From: Actinobacteria bacterium ADurb.Bin346
Lineage (GTDB): Bacteria > Actinomycetota > Humimicrobiia > Humimicrobiales > Humimicrobiaceae
Direction of reading: 5' to 3'
Length of the DNA: 14,518 nucleotides
Assembly (NCBI GenBank): GCA_002068775.1
Contig: MWAX01000135.1
Location: forward strand, 1-14,518
The translations under genes and the position numbers were made by a program. Positions 1-7,235 of this stretch are shown piece by piece. Under the pieces are notes generated by a model that was given only the letters and a program-made list of their open reading frames with translations, made no database searches and was not told the DNA's origin. Each line of letters begins with the position of its first letter. Position 1 is the first letter of the stretch.

Positions 1-595
1 TGCCGATGAGTATACCGCCCCTGACTTTATATGCAACAAGAATTATTGTGAGCACAAGTCCAAATGCAGCCAGAAGAGTATAATTTGCCGTGAAGTCTCC
101 AAGCTTTACTGCTGTTGCCGGATCTATGCCTACAAAACCGGCTTCCTGGGCACCAATAAAGGCAATAAACAGGCCTATGCCTACGCCTATTGCATATTTC
201 AGCCCCATTGGTATGGCGTTCATGAGGATAATTCTGAGTTTTGTAAGAACCATTATAAGGACGAGCAGGCCTTCAATTACTATAATTCCCATTGCCTGCT
301 GCCATGTCATCCCGAGCCCCAGTATTATAGTAAATGTAACCACGGCATTTATCCCCATTCCGGAAGCAAGCGCAAAAGGGGTATTTGAAACAAGCCCCAT
401 CATGATGCTCATTATGCCTGCGCCAAGACATGTTGATACAACTGCTGCCTCAAAAGGTATGCCCGTTGCGCCGCCGCTCGAAAGAATCGCAGGATTAACA
501 AATATTATGTACGCCATCGTCATGAATGTTGTTACACCTGCGACAATTTCCCGCCTTACAGTCGTGTTTCTTTCCTGGAATCTAAAGTACGACAA
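1..595 (-). CDS. NCS2-family purine (adenine/guanine/hypoxanthine-type) permease, C-terminus cut off by window edge
   Basis: Inner-membrane nucleobase importer of the NCS2 family, AzgA/PbuG-like branch, using ion-coupled uptake of purine bases (family knowledge). The minus strand reads M-SYFRFQERNTTVRREIVAG followed by VTTFMTMAYIIFVNPAIL, the characteristic N-terminus of this branch. It continues with hydrophobic segments and the motifs NTPFALASGMGINA and IPMGLKYAIGVGIG. About 198 residues are present, and the family is usually about 430-480 residues, so more than half lies beyond position 1. The start is taken as TTG at 595-593, preceded by a purine-rich GGGAGGGAG. No ATG or GTG lies between it and the upstream in-frame stop at about 623-625. 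A plus-strand open frame over 90-617 is its shadow. Exact substrate cannot be told from this fragment. Confidence 0.88.
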   Translation of the reverse strand, partial: MSYFRFQERNTTVRREIVAGVTTFMTMAYIIFVNPAILSSGGATGIPFEAAVVSTCLGAGIMSIMMGLVSNTPFALASGMGINAVVTFTIILGLGMTWQQAMGIIVIEGLLVLIMVLTKLRIILMNAIPMGLKYAIGVGIGLFIAFIGAQEAGFVGIDPATAVKLGDFTANYTLLAAFGLVLTIILVAYKVRGGILIG

Positions 596-730
596 AGCTC
601 CCTCCCTTTCTTCCTGATGTTTTTATAATGATGATAAGAACTATTTGCTGAGCTGGTGAATTTATGGTTTGTAATGGTTAATTCCATGTTTTTAAAAATA
701 AATAATATTTTACGACAGGCTTAAATATAC

Positions 731-736
731 ATTATA
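731..736 (-). promoter_or_regulatory. Candidate -10 element upstream of the NCS2 permease
   Basis: The minus strand shows a perfect TATAAT hexamer here, about 136 bases before the permease TTG. No good -35 hexamer lies 16-18 bases upstream; the best is a T-rich GTTTTA-like match. The rest of the 267-base spacer (596-862) is AT-rich. I found no purine riboswitch core and no clear terminator for mnmA in it. AT-rich spacers produce such hexamers by chance, so support is weak. Confidence 0.3.
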
Positions 737-862
737 CTACTGATGTTTGCAGTTAAAACTGGAATATTTAAATATGTTTTTTTAATACAGAATTGGTATA
801 TATTATGGCAAAACTTTAAGCTGCGCGGTATGCAGGAATTGATTTATTTTAGGCATGTGCTG

Positions 863-1927
863 CTACTTTATTCTCCTTTTTATTATTCCCCCGCCCAGTA
901 TTTTATCCCCCTTGTAAAACACCGCACTTTGGCCCGGTGTAACAGCTTCCTGCGCTTCATCAAATAAAACCTTTGAGCTTTTTTTATATTGCCTTATATT
1001 GCAGGGCACCTCCGCGCTCTGATATCTTATTTTGACAGTTGCTTCAGAAGGCATGCTGTCAACAAGAAGATTTAAATCGCCTGCCACTAGACCTCTGGAT
1101 TTAAGCTCGTTTCGTGAGCCTGCAATAATGAGATTCCTGCCGGCATCCATGTCTGTCACGTATAAGGGCTCGCTGCTGCTTATCCCAAGACCTTTGCGCT
1201 GGCCTATGGTATAAAATGCCACACCTCTGTGCCTGCCGAGCACATTGCCTTCTTTATCAATAATGTCTCCCGGATTCCGGCAGCCCGGTTTTAAAGATAA
1301 AAGAAAATCCCTGTAGTCATTGTCAAGAAAACAAATATCCTGGCTCTCTTCCTTGTGCGCAGCAGGCAGCCCTGCCTCGAGAGCTATTTTCCTTACAGTA
1401 TTTTTATCATAATCGCCCAGGGGCAGTTTTATGAATCCAAGCTCGCTGCGTTTAATCACATAAAGGAAATAGCTCTGGTCTTTCTGTCTGTCTTTTGCCC
1501 TGGCAAGATAAAAACCGCTGCTGTTTTCAAGTATTTTTGCATAATGGCCGGTTGCAAAATAATCAAATCCGAGATTTTTTGCATAATTCAGCAGCAATTC
1601 AAATTTCAAATGTCTGTTGCAGTCAATGCAGGGGTTGGGAGTTTTTCCCTTTATATAACTGCCGATGAATTTTTTAATTATTTTTTCTTTGAATTGCCTG
1701 GAATAGTCTATAAAGTAGTGAGGTATGCCCAGATAGCCGCAAGTCTTTCTTGCATTATTGACAGCATCTGCTCCTAAGCATCTTATGCCGTTTGTGCGAT
1801 CTATTCTGCTTTCAAAGCACATGGTCACTCCTGCTGTATTAAAGCCTTCATTTTTTAAAATCATTGCAGCAACTGAAGAATCCACTCCCCCGCTCATTGC
1901 AACCAGAATTTTTTTATTTTTGCTCAT
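863..1927 (-). CDS. mnmA: tRNA-specific 2-thiouridylase MnmA (TrmU)
   Basis: Cytoplasmic enzyme that thiolates U34 of Lys, Glu and Gln tRNAs to s2U. It adenylates the base and transfers sulfur through a catalytic cysteine persulfide. The 354-residue protein is family-length. It has the PP-loop SGGVDSS at residues 12-18. The first catalytic cysteine is C100 in TPNPCIDCN, the second is C199 in SQDICFLDND, the tRNA-binding GHYAKI region lies near 127-132, and TIGQRKGLGI lies at 240-249. The beta-barrel C-terminus ends in GGGIIKRRIK. The CC pair often seen after the N-domain is a single C here (GIRCLGADA). The start is ATG at 1927, with no recognisable Shine-Dalgarno ahead of it, only A-rich sequence. 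It diverges from the small plus-strand gene at 2017. No sulfur-donor gene such as iscS is visible nearby. Confidence 0.96.
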   Translation of the reverse strand: MSKNKKILVAMSGGVDSSVAAMILKNEGFNTAGVTMCFESRIDRTNGIRCLGADAVNNARKTCGYLGIPHYFIDYSRQFKEKIIKKFIGSYIKGKTPNPCIDCNRHLKFELLLNYAKNLGFDYFATGHYAKILENSSGFYLARAKDRQKDQSYFLYVIKRSELGFIKLPLGDYDKNTVRKIALEAGLPAAHKEESQDICFLDNDYRDFLLSLKPGCRNPGDIIDKEGNVLGRHRGVAFYTIGQRKGLGISSSEPLYVTDMDAGRNLIIAGSRNELKSRGLVAGDLNLLVDSMPSEATVKIRYQSAEVPCNIRQYKKSSKVLFDEAQEAVTPGQSAVFYKGDKILGGGIIKRRIK

Positions 1928-1971
1928 TTTATTTTTTTTGCATACTATTTTTTTTATTCTGAAAATTAATT

Positions 1972-1977
1972 TATAAT
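1972..1977 (+). promoter_or_regulatory. Candidate -10 (TATAAT) in the mnmA / small membrane protein divergent spacer
   Basis: A perfect TATAAT sits on the plus strand about 40 bases before the ATG at 2017, inside a strongly AT-rich divergent spacer (1928-2016). No convincing -35 is visible. The spacer could hold promoters for both directions, but low complexity makes chance matches likely. Confidence 0.3.
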
Positions 1978-2016
1978 ATATATTATTATTTTATAAAATA
2001 ATTTATTGGATAAAGT

Positions 2017-2229
2017 ATGGAATTTTTTCTACAAAGGCTGCAGGAATTTTTCAGCGCAGAAAACATGAGATTTCTGTGGATGAGGATGTATCAATGGTTT
2101 GAAATCACTCTCAGGACCCTTTTTGGAAAAATACCATACTCCCCCATCAGGGACCTGCTGATAAATCCATGGTTCTGGGTAATTATTGTTTTTATTCTTA
2201 TCCTTATCCTAATTTTCAGGAGAAGGTAG
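2017..2229 (+). CDS. Small single-pass membrane protein of unknown function (70 aa)
   Basis: Not recognised as a named family. The 70-residue product has an aromatic-rich amphipathic N-terminal part (MEFFLQRLQEFF, then FLWMRMYQWFEITLRTLF), a proline-containing hinge (GKIPYSPIRDLL), one strong transmembrane helix at about residues 50-67 (NPWFWVIIVFILILILIF), and a terminal RRR that would favour an N-out, C-in orientation. It fills an otherwise empty gap between divergent mnmA and the end of the anti-sigma candidate. No other gene overlaps it, which argues against a shadow frame. The ATG has only a weak purine stretch (GGATAAAG) ahead of it. It could be a non-coding coincidence, but the TM-plus-arginine layout is typical of genuine small membrane proteins. 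Confidence 0.55.
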   Translation: MEFFLQRLQEFFSAENMRFLWMRMYQWFEITLRTLFGKIPYSPIRDLLINPWFWVIIVFILILILIFRRR

Positions 2230-2272
2230 GGTTTGCCCCAATTCCCCGATAAAAACATTGCTTCTTTTACTT

Positions 2273-2602
2273 TTAATCGGCCTCCGGATTTTTTCTCCCG
2301 TTTTCAGGTTTTCTGCAGAGCTGAGCGTTTTTCCTGAAAATAAATACAATAAGTGCGAGGACTGCAAATATGGACATCAGCACCAAAATAAACCTGCCGG
2401 GATTATTCTTTATTCCTTCGGAAAAAAGATACAGACGGGAATTGCTTTTCTTTAAATAGTCCATGAAATTTCCGTCCAGCAGGCTCTTATCGCTCTCCTT
2501 TACGCTGGAGATCCTTTCAATTATTTTATCCTCGATACTGTGGTCTTCCGGTTTTATTACTACTTTTTTGGCCATTTTCATGTATTTATCTATATCTGCC
2601 AT
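2273..2602 (-). CDS. Small one-TM protein co-translated with the ECF sigma factor; putative anti-sigma factor
   Basis: A 109-residue protein with a charged N-terminal cytoplasmic region of about 70 residues, including SIEDKIIERISSVKES. It has one transmembrane helix at about residues 71-89 (FILVLMSIFAVLALIVFIF) and a short basic tail. Its ATG shares the A of the sigma factor's TGA stop (TGATG), which implies translational coupling. Membrane anti-sigma factors are typically encoded immediately after ECF sigma genes and sequester them through the N-terminal domain. That position and topology suggest such a role here. However, the zinc-binding HxxxCxxC motif of the ZAS class is absent, and no extracytoplasmic sensor domain of any size is present. 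Function is therefore inferred from context only. Confidence 0.7.
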   Translation of the reverse strand: MADIDKYMKMAKKVVIKPEDHSIEDKIIERISSVKESDKSLLDGNFMDYLKKSNSRLYLFSEGIKNNPGRFILVLMSIFAVLALIVFIFRKNAQLCRKPENGRKNPEAD

Positions 2603-3285
2603 CAGATTTTCTTCTCTTTCTCATATTTCAATTTATCTTTTATGATTTTTCTTGCCCTGTGTATATTCGTTTTTACTGTCCCTATAGGCTTTTTTATAAG
2701 TATTGCTATTTCCCTGTAGCTGTAATCCTGGAAATCCCGCAGGATGAGAGGTATCCTGTAGCTTTCTTCCAGGTTGACAATCACGCCCAGTACTTCTTTT
2801 ATTGTTTCTCTTGCAATGAAATTCCGCTCTGTGTTGTGGTTAAGGTCCGTAAAAACAATATCATAATTTTCTTCAAAAGCTTCAAGGCTGACTTTTTTAT
2901 CAGCTGTCTTTGATTTTATCCTTAATTTATCTATGCATGTATTGATTGTGAGTTTTCGCAGCCATGTCTTAAAACTCGAAAGCCCCCTGAAATTCTTGAT
3001 CGAAAGATATACTTTTACAAAAACTTCCTGACTTACATCTTCTGCTTCATGGGCATCTCTCAGCATAAAAAAAGCATTTGTATAAACATATTTTGAATAC
3101 ATCCTGACCAGCCCCTCAAATGCTGCTTTGTCCCCTTTTTGTGAAAGGGCAACAAGCCTTTTATCGTCTGGTTCCCTGTGCTCCTGTTTTTTATCACCTG
3201 CTAAAATTTCAGTGATCTTTTTGTCTTCGACTTCCTGATTGCATTCAGGAGCTTCTTCTGGTATTTTGCCTTCTATTTCATCCAA
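2602..3285 (-). CDS. ECF-type (sigma-70 family) RNA polymerase sigma factor
   Basis: Directs RNA polymerase to a dedicated promoter set. The 227-residue protein has sigma region 2 at about residues 45-125, including FEGLVRMYSKYVYTNAFFM, the DAHEAEDVSQEVFVKVY segment that contacts core and -10, and FKTWLRKLTINTCIDKLR. After a linker comes region 4 at about 165-220, with the helix-turn-helix YREIAILIKKPIGTVKTNIHRARK. An acidic N-terminal extension of about 42 residues precedes region 2 and is longer than usual for ECF factors. The start is TTG at 3285-3283, supported by GGAAAGG eight bases upstream. The ATG nearby at 3281 is out of frame. It follows the solute-binding lipoprotein gene by 40 bases and overlaps the putative anti-sigma gene, so the three probably form one operon. 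Confidence 0.93.
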   Translation of the reverse strand: MDEIEGKIPEEAPECNQEVEDKKITEILAGDKKQEHREPDDKRLVALSQKGDKAAFEGLVRMYSKYVYTNAFFMLRDAHEAEDVSQEVFVKVYLSIKNFRGLSSFKTWLRKLTINTCIDKLRIKSKTADKKVSLEAFEENYDIVFTDLNHNTERNFIARETIKEVLGVIVNLEESYRIPLILRDFQDYSYREIAILIKKPIGTVKTNIHRARKIIKDKLKYEKEKKI

Positions 3286-3317
3286 TACTGCAGCCTTTCC
3301 TGTTATTTAATTTGAAG

Positions 3318-3349
3318 AACTTTCGCTAACTTTCGCTGTTTAGCGAAGT
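3318..3349 (-). repeat. Tandem 10-bp repeat plus short hairpin at the 3' end of the solute-binding protein gene
   Basis: On the plus strand AACTTTCGCT occurs twice in perfect tandem at 3318-3327 and 3328-3337. The second copy can pair with AGCGAAGT at 3342-3349 across a GTTT loop, with one bulge. The element spans the final codons and TAG stop of the lipoprotein gene, just before the sigma gene. No T-run follows it on the minus strand, so it is not an intrinsic terminator. It might affect mRNA stability or relative expression within the operon. Confidence 0.5.
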
Positions 3350-4693
3350 GTCTGCTGAGCCCGTTTCGCCTGTTATGGAGCCTGATCTGAGCTTGATTAC
3401 GTCTTCCTGTATTTTTTTCACAGCATCTTCAGGGCTTATGCTGCTGTTCAAGACATTCTTTATGTTCATCATAAGAGCTTCGCGTATTGCCATGAGGGCT
3501 TCCTTTGGCGGCTTACCTCTGCATATGGCAGTCTGCTGAGCCTGGGCAGAATAAAGCTGGTCTGAAACAATAAATGAAGCTGACTCTAGGGATTTTAAAG
3601 ACGGCATTGTTTGTGTCTTTTCAGTCCACTTTTGCTGTACTTTTTCTGACATTAAATAACTGATGACTTTATTTGTCGTTTCCAGTGACTTGCCGAATGT
3701 ATTTGCATTTATCATAAACCCTATGCCGTCAATAAGCGGCGTGGGATTTCTGAATCCTCCCCAGACAACGGGAATTTTTGCAACCCCGAAATCAAGGCCC
3801 TCTTTGCTGTACTCATCTATGGCCCAATTTCCATTTATTATCATATGTGCCCTGCCCTCCTTAAAGGCAGTGCTGATTTCTTCATATTCATATCCCGAAG
3901 GCACAATTTTTTCCTGATTATAGAGCATCAGTAAAAACTCAAGGGTTTTGACCATCGCCTGGCTGTCAAGGCTGACTGCACCCGTGGAATAATCGTATAT
4001 CCAGTCCTGGTATCCTCCAGTGAAAGGAATTATCCAGTCTGCTTCTGCTAAATTAAAAATGAAGCCGTAAATTCCTTCCTTTGGTTTATTTGCCTGTCTG
4101 CAGTATTCCGTCAGCTCTTCAAAACTTTCTGGTGCCTCTTTTATAAAATCACGGTTATAAAAAAGCAACAGAAAATCAAAAGCCCTGAAAGGTATTACAT
4201 AATTTTTGTCTTCAAAAACAGATATTTCAGCCAGCCCGCTTATTATATCCGGATAAACCATATCATCCATAATGGGCCTCAGCACGCTTGCCCTGGCAAG
4301 TGCTTGAGAGGATTCAAGGTTTGCAAGAATAAATTCCGGGCCGGCACCCGCAAGGCTTGCTGCCCTGAACTGATCTGTCAGCTCTTCTTCGCTCCGGAAA
4401 TGCCTTGTATTTATTTTAATCCCTTTATTAAGCTCGACAAATTGTTCGATGTCTTCCATTAATTCTATCTGTTCCCTGGGCTCCAGCTTGTCCCAAATTG
4501 TTATTTCTTCCACAGCCTGGTCGCCGCCAGCCGCCTGCTCCTCCTGCATTGATGTGATTGATTCTGTTGGTGCCGCTTCTTTCTGGCTGTTTTCGCTGTC
4601 TTTAAAAAAAGTACAGGATGCAAGAATTAAGGGTAGGCATAAAACTGCTACAAATGCTGAAGGTTTAAATAAAAGACGTTTGATTTTTAACAT
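3326..4693 (-). CDS. Family-1 extracellular solute-binding lipoprotein (ABC sugar-type)
   Basis: A 455-residue MalE-like substrate-binding protein, expected on the outer face of the cytoplasmic membrane, where it would hand sugars or oligosaccharides to an ABC importer. It begins with a basic n-region, a hydrophobic core and the lipobox LASC, with the lipid-modified cysteine at residue 27. A Glu/Ser/Ala-rich linker follows, then the family-1 fold: ITIWDKLE, IEQFVELNKGIKINTRHF, GPEFILANLESSQALARA, IPFRAFDFLLLFYNRDF, FKEGRAHMIINGNWAI and LIDGIGFMIN. The C-terminal tail is Ser/Gly/Thr-rich. The start is ATG at 4693 with only an A-rich leader. No permease or ATPase gene is nearby. Instead it is followed 40 bases later by an ECF sigma gene, so it may serve as a sensor rather than as part of a local transporter. 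Confidence 0.93.
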   Translation of the reverse strand: MLKIKRLLFKPSAFVAVLCLPLILASCTFFKDSENSQKEAAPTESITSMQEEQAAGGDQAVEEITIWDKLEPREQIELMEDIEQFVELNKGIKINTRHFRSEEELTDQFRAASLAGAGPEFILANLESSQALARASVLRPIMDDMVYPDIISGLAEISVFEDKNYVIPFRAFDFLLLFYNRDFIKEAPESFEELTEYCRQANKPKEGIYGFIFNLAEADWIIPFTGGYQDWIYDYSTGAVSLDSQAMVKTLEFLLMLYNQEKIVPSGYEYEEISTAFKEGRAHMIINGNWAIDEYSKEGLDFGVAKIPVVWGGFRNPTPLIDGIGFMINANTFGKSLETTNKVISYLMSEKVQQKWTEKTQTMPSLKSLESASFIVSDQLYSAQAQQTAICRGKPPKEALMAIREALMMNIKNVLNSSISPEDAVKKIQEDVIKLRSGSITGETGSADTSLNSES

Positions 4694-4747
4694 TTTTTAA
4701 TATCTTTTTTCTGTAATAATAATTAAAACTTATTTGCTTACCGGCTT

Positions 4748-4753
4748 ATTATA
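4748..4753 (-). promoter_or_regulatory. Candidate -10 for the solute-binding protein / sigma operon
   Basis: A perfect TATAAT on the minus strand lies 55 bases before the lipoprotein ATG, in a 96-base AT-rich spacer. The -35 is poor (TTAAGT at 17-base spacing). The position is consistent with independent transcription of the lipoprotein-sigma-partner operon. Confidence 0.4.
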
Positions 4754-4789
4754 ATATTAAAGAATAAAAAACTTAAATCATATGATATT

Positions 4790-5683
4790 TTAACTATTTT
4801 CATTGACAGCTGCTTTTACCGAATCCCTGAAAAATGCTTCAAATCTGTAGTGGGTGAAATCCTTAATATATTCGTCAAGAAGTATTGCAACCCCAAAATC
4901 CTGCACACCAGAAGAATCCATTTCATTGTTTTCAATGAAGCATTTTTTTATAAAGACAACCCGGTTTTTTAAATTGTAGAATGTGGCAAATATTTTAAGG
5001 TCTTCTATATTATTTTCCCCTATATTTGTAACTTTACCCTTTATGCTGAAAGTTTTGTTTTGAAAGCTCCTGTCTTCTTCTGCAATCACAGGCAGCCCTT
5101 TAAAGCTTTTATTGTAATTCTTAAAGTTTGTCCCGATTTTTATACCCGATATATTTATATAATTTGCTCTTGTTTCATAGACAAGATAGAAGGGCATGCG
5201 ACTGCCGGGTTGCAAATAGTTTGCAAGTCCCTGGATTTTTATGCTGTCTATTTCCCTGCCTGAGCCATCAAAAAAATTAAAAGTAATTTCGATATTTGTT
5301 TTCCACACTCCTGAAATGTTTTCAATCTCTCCGAGAACCACCATGTCGCCATAGATATCCGTGTAAATATTGCAATTTTTGATAAGCAAATCAATTGATT
5401 CGGTTGGTTTAAGATTGACTGATTTATAATCAAATAAATATACTGGTGTTTCTTCATATGGGCCGGTTGCCGGGTTTTCAGCGCTCTCTCCGGTCGCTGC
5501 AGGTGCGGCAATAGTGCCTGGTGTGTTTGGGGCTTGAATGTCTGCAGTATCATTAAAAACAGCTGTTTTCACTTTGCTGCAGGAAAAGATAAAAAAAGAT
5601 AAGGACAGCATGCTGAACAGAATAATTAAAAAAGAGACGGTTTTTTTTAAGTTCGGCCTGCCCTGTTTTTTAACATTGGTCAT
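4790..5683 (-). CDS. Secreted lipoprotein with two FxLyD-like repeats, function unknown
   Basis: From the ATG at 5683 the product has 297 residues. A basic n-region and long hydrophobic core lead to I-F-S-C at 32-35. That is a lipobox with an atypical F at -2, so C35 is the probable lipidation site. A Pro/Ala/Gly/Thr-rich spacer follows. Next come two related beta-rich segments: one around GEIENISGVWKTNIEITFNFF...YLQPGSRMPFYL, the other around IKGKVTNIGENNIEDLKIFATFYN. These resemble FxLyD/LEA14-like domains common in extracytoplasmic proteins (inference). The frame extends to TTG at 5707 and another ATG at 5698. I prefer 5683 because GGGGA lies five bases upstream, giving a 14-base overlap with panD. 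That overlap implies coupling to the pantothenate genes, although no functional link is evident. Confidence 0.8.
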   Translation of the reverse strand: MTNVKKQGRPNLKKTVSFLIILFSMLSLSFFIFSCSKVKTAVFNDTADIQAPNTPGTIAAPAATGESAENPATGPYEETPVYLFDYKSVNLKPTESIDLLIKNCNIYTDIYGDMVVLGEIENISGVWKTNIEITFNFFDGSGREIDSIKIQGLANYLQPGSRMPFYLVYETRANYINISGIKIGTNFKNYNKSFKGLPVIAEEDRSFQNKTFSIKGKVTNIGENNIEDLKIFATFYNLKNRVVFIKKCFIENNEMDSSGVQDFGVAILLDEYIKDFTHYRFEAFFRDSVKAAVNENS

Positions 5684-6050
5684 CGGGTTCCCCGGCATCT
5701 TCTTCAATAATTTTGTTATTGGGATCTAAATGCACGATAACCGGTTTAAAAGTCCTGTATTCTCTGGCATCAATGGCTACAAATGCAATTATAATGACCT
5801 TATCCCCTTTTAATATCTTTCTGGCAGCTGCTCCGTTAAGGCAGATCTCCCCGCTTCCCCTTCTGCCTTCTATTACATATGTTTCAAGCCTTTCCCCGCT
5901 GTCAAGACTTACAACCATGACTTTTTCAAAAGGCAACAGTCCCGCCCTGTCCATGAGCTCTCTGTCTATTGTAATGCTGCCCTGGTAATGAATCTGCGCA
6001 TCTGTAACAGTTGCTCTGTGGATCTTGCACTTTAAAACATTTATAAACAC
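5670..6050 (-). CDS. panD: Aspartate 1-decarboxylase proenzyme PanD
   Basis: Pyruvoyl enzyme converting L-aspartate to beta-alanine for pantothenate synthesis. The 126-residue product has the hallmark N-terminus LKCKIHRATVTDA and the self-cleavage site Gly24-Ser25 in YQGSITID, where Ser25 becomes the pyruvoyl group. Y58-type and ICLNGAAARK segments typical of the family follow. The start is GTG at 6050, five bases after a strong AAGGAAGG Shine-Dalgarno. It lies 170 bases after panC on the same strand, and its 3' end overlaps the lipoprotein gene. The C-terminal tail is acidic and ends in Cys. PanD activation often needs PanM/PanZ only in enterics, and no such gene is seen here. Confidence 0.96.
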   Translation of the reverse strand: MFINVLKCKIHRATVTDAQIHYQGSITIDRELMDRAGLLPFEKVMVVSLDSGERLETYVIEGRRGSGEICLNGAAARKILKGDKVIIIAFVAIDAREYRTFKPVIVHLDPNNKIIEEDAGEPDDQC

Positions 6051-6103
6051 TGTTGCCTTCCTTTTCCTAAATAATTTAAAATCTTTTTATACGCCAGAAT
6101 ATT

Positions 6104-6124
6104 TAACATATAACATATAACATA
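6104..6124. repeat. Three perfect tandem copies of TAACATA in the panC-panD spacer
   Basis: The 7-base unit TAACATA is repeated three times without mismatch, followed by further TATA-rich sequence to about 6137. It lies in the 170-base AT-rich spacer between panC and panD. The spacer also holds a TATAAA-like minus-strand hexamer at 6086-6091 that could be a panD promoter -10, with no convincing -35. The repeat could be simple-sequence slippage or an upstream AT element. Confidence 0.6.
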
Positions 6125-6220
6125 TATATCATATAATCTTTAACAAAATACTGTCTTTAAATTTATATGACCTGCACTTATTTTAATGCATTATTAAAAA
6201 CTTTTTAATTCCCCCGCTGA

Positions 6221-7102
6221 TTAAAAATTACTAATATTTAATATCAGATTATCTATAAGCCTTGTTTTTCCCACACGGACAGCTCCGGCTATAAGTAGTT
6301 TTTTAATCTGCTTTTTTCCGGCTTCCGGCTTAAGGGTGCCTATTTCTTCCAGTGTTTCGCTTTCCCGGAAATCGAAATAGTCAACTTTTAAAACATCTGC
6401 AGATGCTTTTATATTCTCTTCACAAATTTTCTTTAATTTTATCAGGTTGTTTTCGCCATTATTTATTTTTTCTTTTGCCAGCAGCAGATTTTTATATAAA
6501 ATTGAGGCGCTTTTCCTTTCAGACGCTGAAAGATGTTTATTCCGTGAGCTCATTGCAAGCCCATCTTTTTCTCTTACAATGGGGCAACCAATAACCTTAA
6601 CCGGCAGTTCCAGGTCTTTTACCATCTTTTTTATTATCAAATACTGCTGGTAGTCTTTCAGGCCGAAATATGCACGGTCGGGATATATAATATTAAATAA
6701 TTTAATAACAACTGTACATACTCCCCTAAAATGGCCCGGTCGCATTGCTCCACACATTATGCTGTCGAGCCCGACAACTTCAACAAATGTTGAGAATTTA
6801 TCCGGATACATGTCTTTTACTGATGGTTTAAAAATATAGTCCGCCCCTGCTTTTTCTGCCATCGATCTGTCTCTTTGTGTGTCTCTCGGATAAGTGCCGT
6901 AGTCTTCCCCGGGACCAAACTGGATGGGGTTTATAAAAATGCTGACAATAACCATGGAGCAGTCCTTCCGCGCTTTCTTTATCAGGCTGATGTGCCCTTC
7001 GTGAAGATAGCCCATTGTCGGGACAAGACCGATTGTCTCACCAGCTGAAAGCAGTGATTTTGAGAGTTTTTGCATTGAGGCCGGATCAGTTATGATTTCC
7101 AT
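6221..7102 (-). CDS. panC: Pantothenate synthetase PanC
   Basis: Condenses pantoate with beta-alanine using ATP, via a pantoyl-adenylate, in the cytoplasm. The 293-residue protein is family-length. It shows VPTMGYLHEGHISLI with the HIGH-like HEGH at 34-37, FINPIQFGPGEDYGTYPR at 56-73, MRPGHFRGVCTVVIKLFNI at 120-138, FGLKDYQQ at 146-153, and the KMSKS-like SSRN at 185-188. The family often reads FGEKDxQQ in that box; here Glu is Leu. The ATG at 7102 is preceded by an A/G-rich GAGAAAA tract. It lies 133 bases downstream of the DUF2520 gene and upstream of panD. panB is absent from the window. Confidence 0.97.
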   Translation of the reverse strand: MEIITDPASMQKLSKSLLSAGETIGLVPTMGYLHEGHISLIKKARKDCSMVIVSIFINPIQFGPGEDYGTYPRDTQRDRSMAEKAGADYIFKPSVKDMYPDKFSTFVEVVGLDSIMCGAMRPGHFRGVCTVVIKLFNIIYPDRAYFGLKDYQQYLIIKKMVKDLELPVKVIGCPIVREKDGLAMSSRNKHLSASERKSASILYKNLLLAKEKINNGENNLIKLKKICEENIKASADVLKVDYFDFRESETLEEIGTLKPEAGKKQIKKLLIAGAVRVGKTRLIDNLILNISNF

Positions 7103-7235
7103 TTTTTCTCTGCTCTTTATTGCGCTTCTGGTTTTTAAATTATGTTAACAATTAAGTAATTTAACTGGATAAAACTAGTGTTAAAATTGATTATTAATAA
7201 CCGTACCGGGATTACCGGGGGCTTCACCGGAAACT

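Noticed and set aside
90..617. 175-codon plus-strand open frame with many Pro and Ile
   Set aside because: It is antisense to a clear NCS2 permease reading frame; its composition is that of a shadow of hydrophobic codons.
596..862. Possible purine riboswitch ahead of the purine permease
   Set aside because: The minus strand of this spacer lacks the conserved three-way-junction core of purine riboswitches; no candidate terminator or antiterminator pair was seen.
4777..4786. Perfect palindrome ATCATATGAT just after the lipoprotein stop
   Set aside because: It is short, AT-rich and not followed by a T-run; too little information to call a terminator or operator.
7191..7230. Terminator between the DUF2520 gene and panC
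   Set aside because: CCGG units give only 4-base stems and no U-tract follows; the genes are more likely read through or panC has its own promoter.
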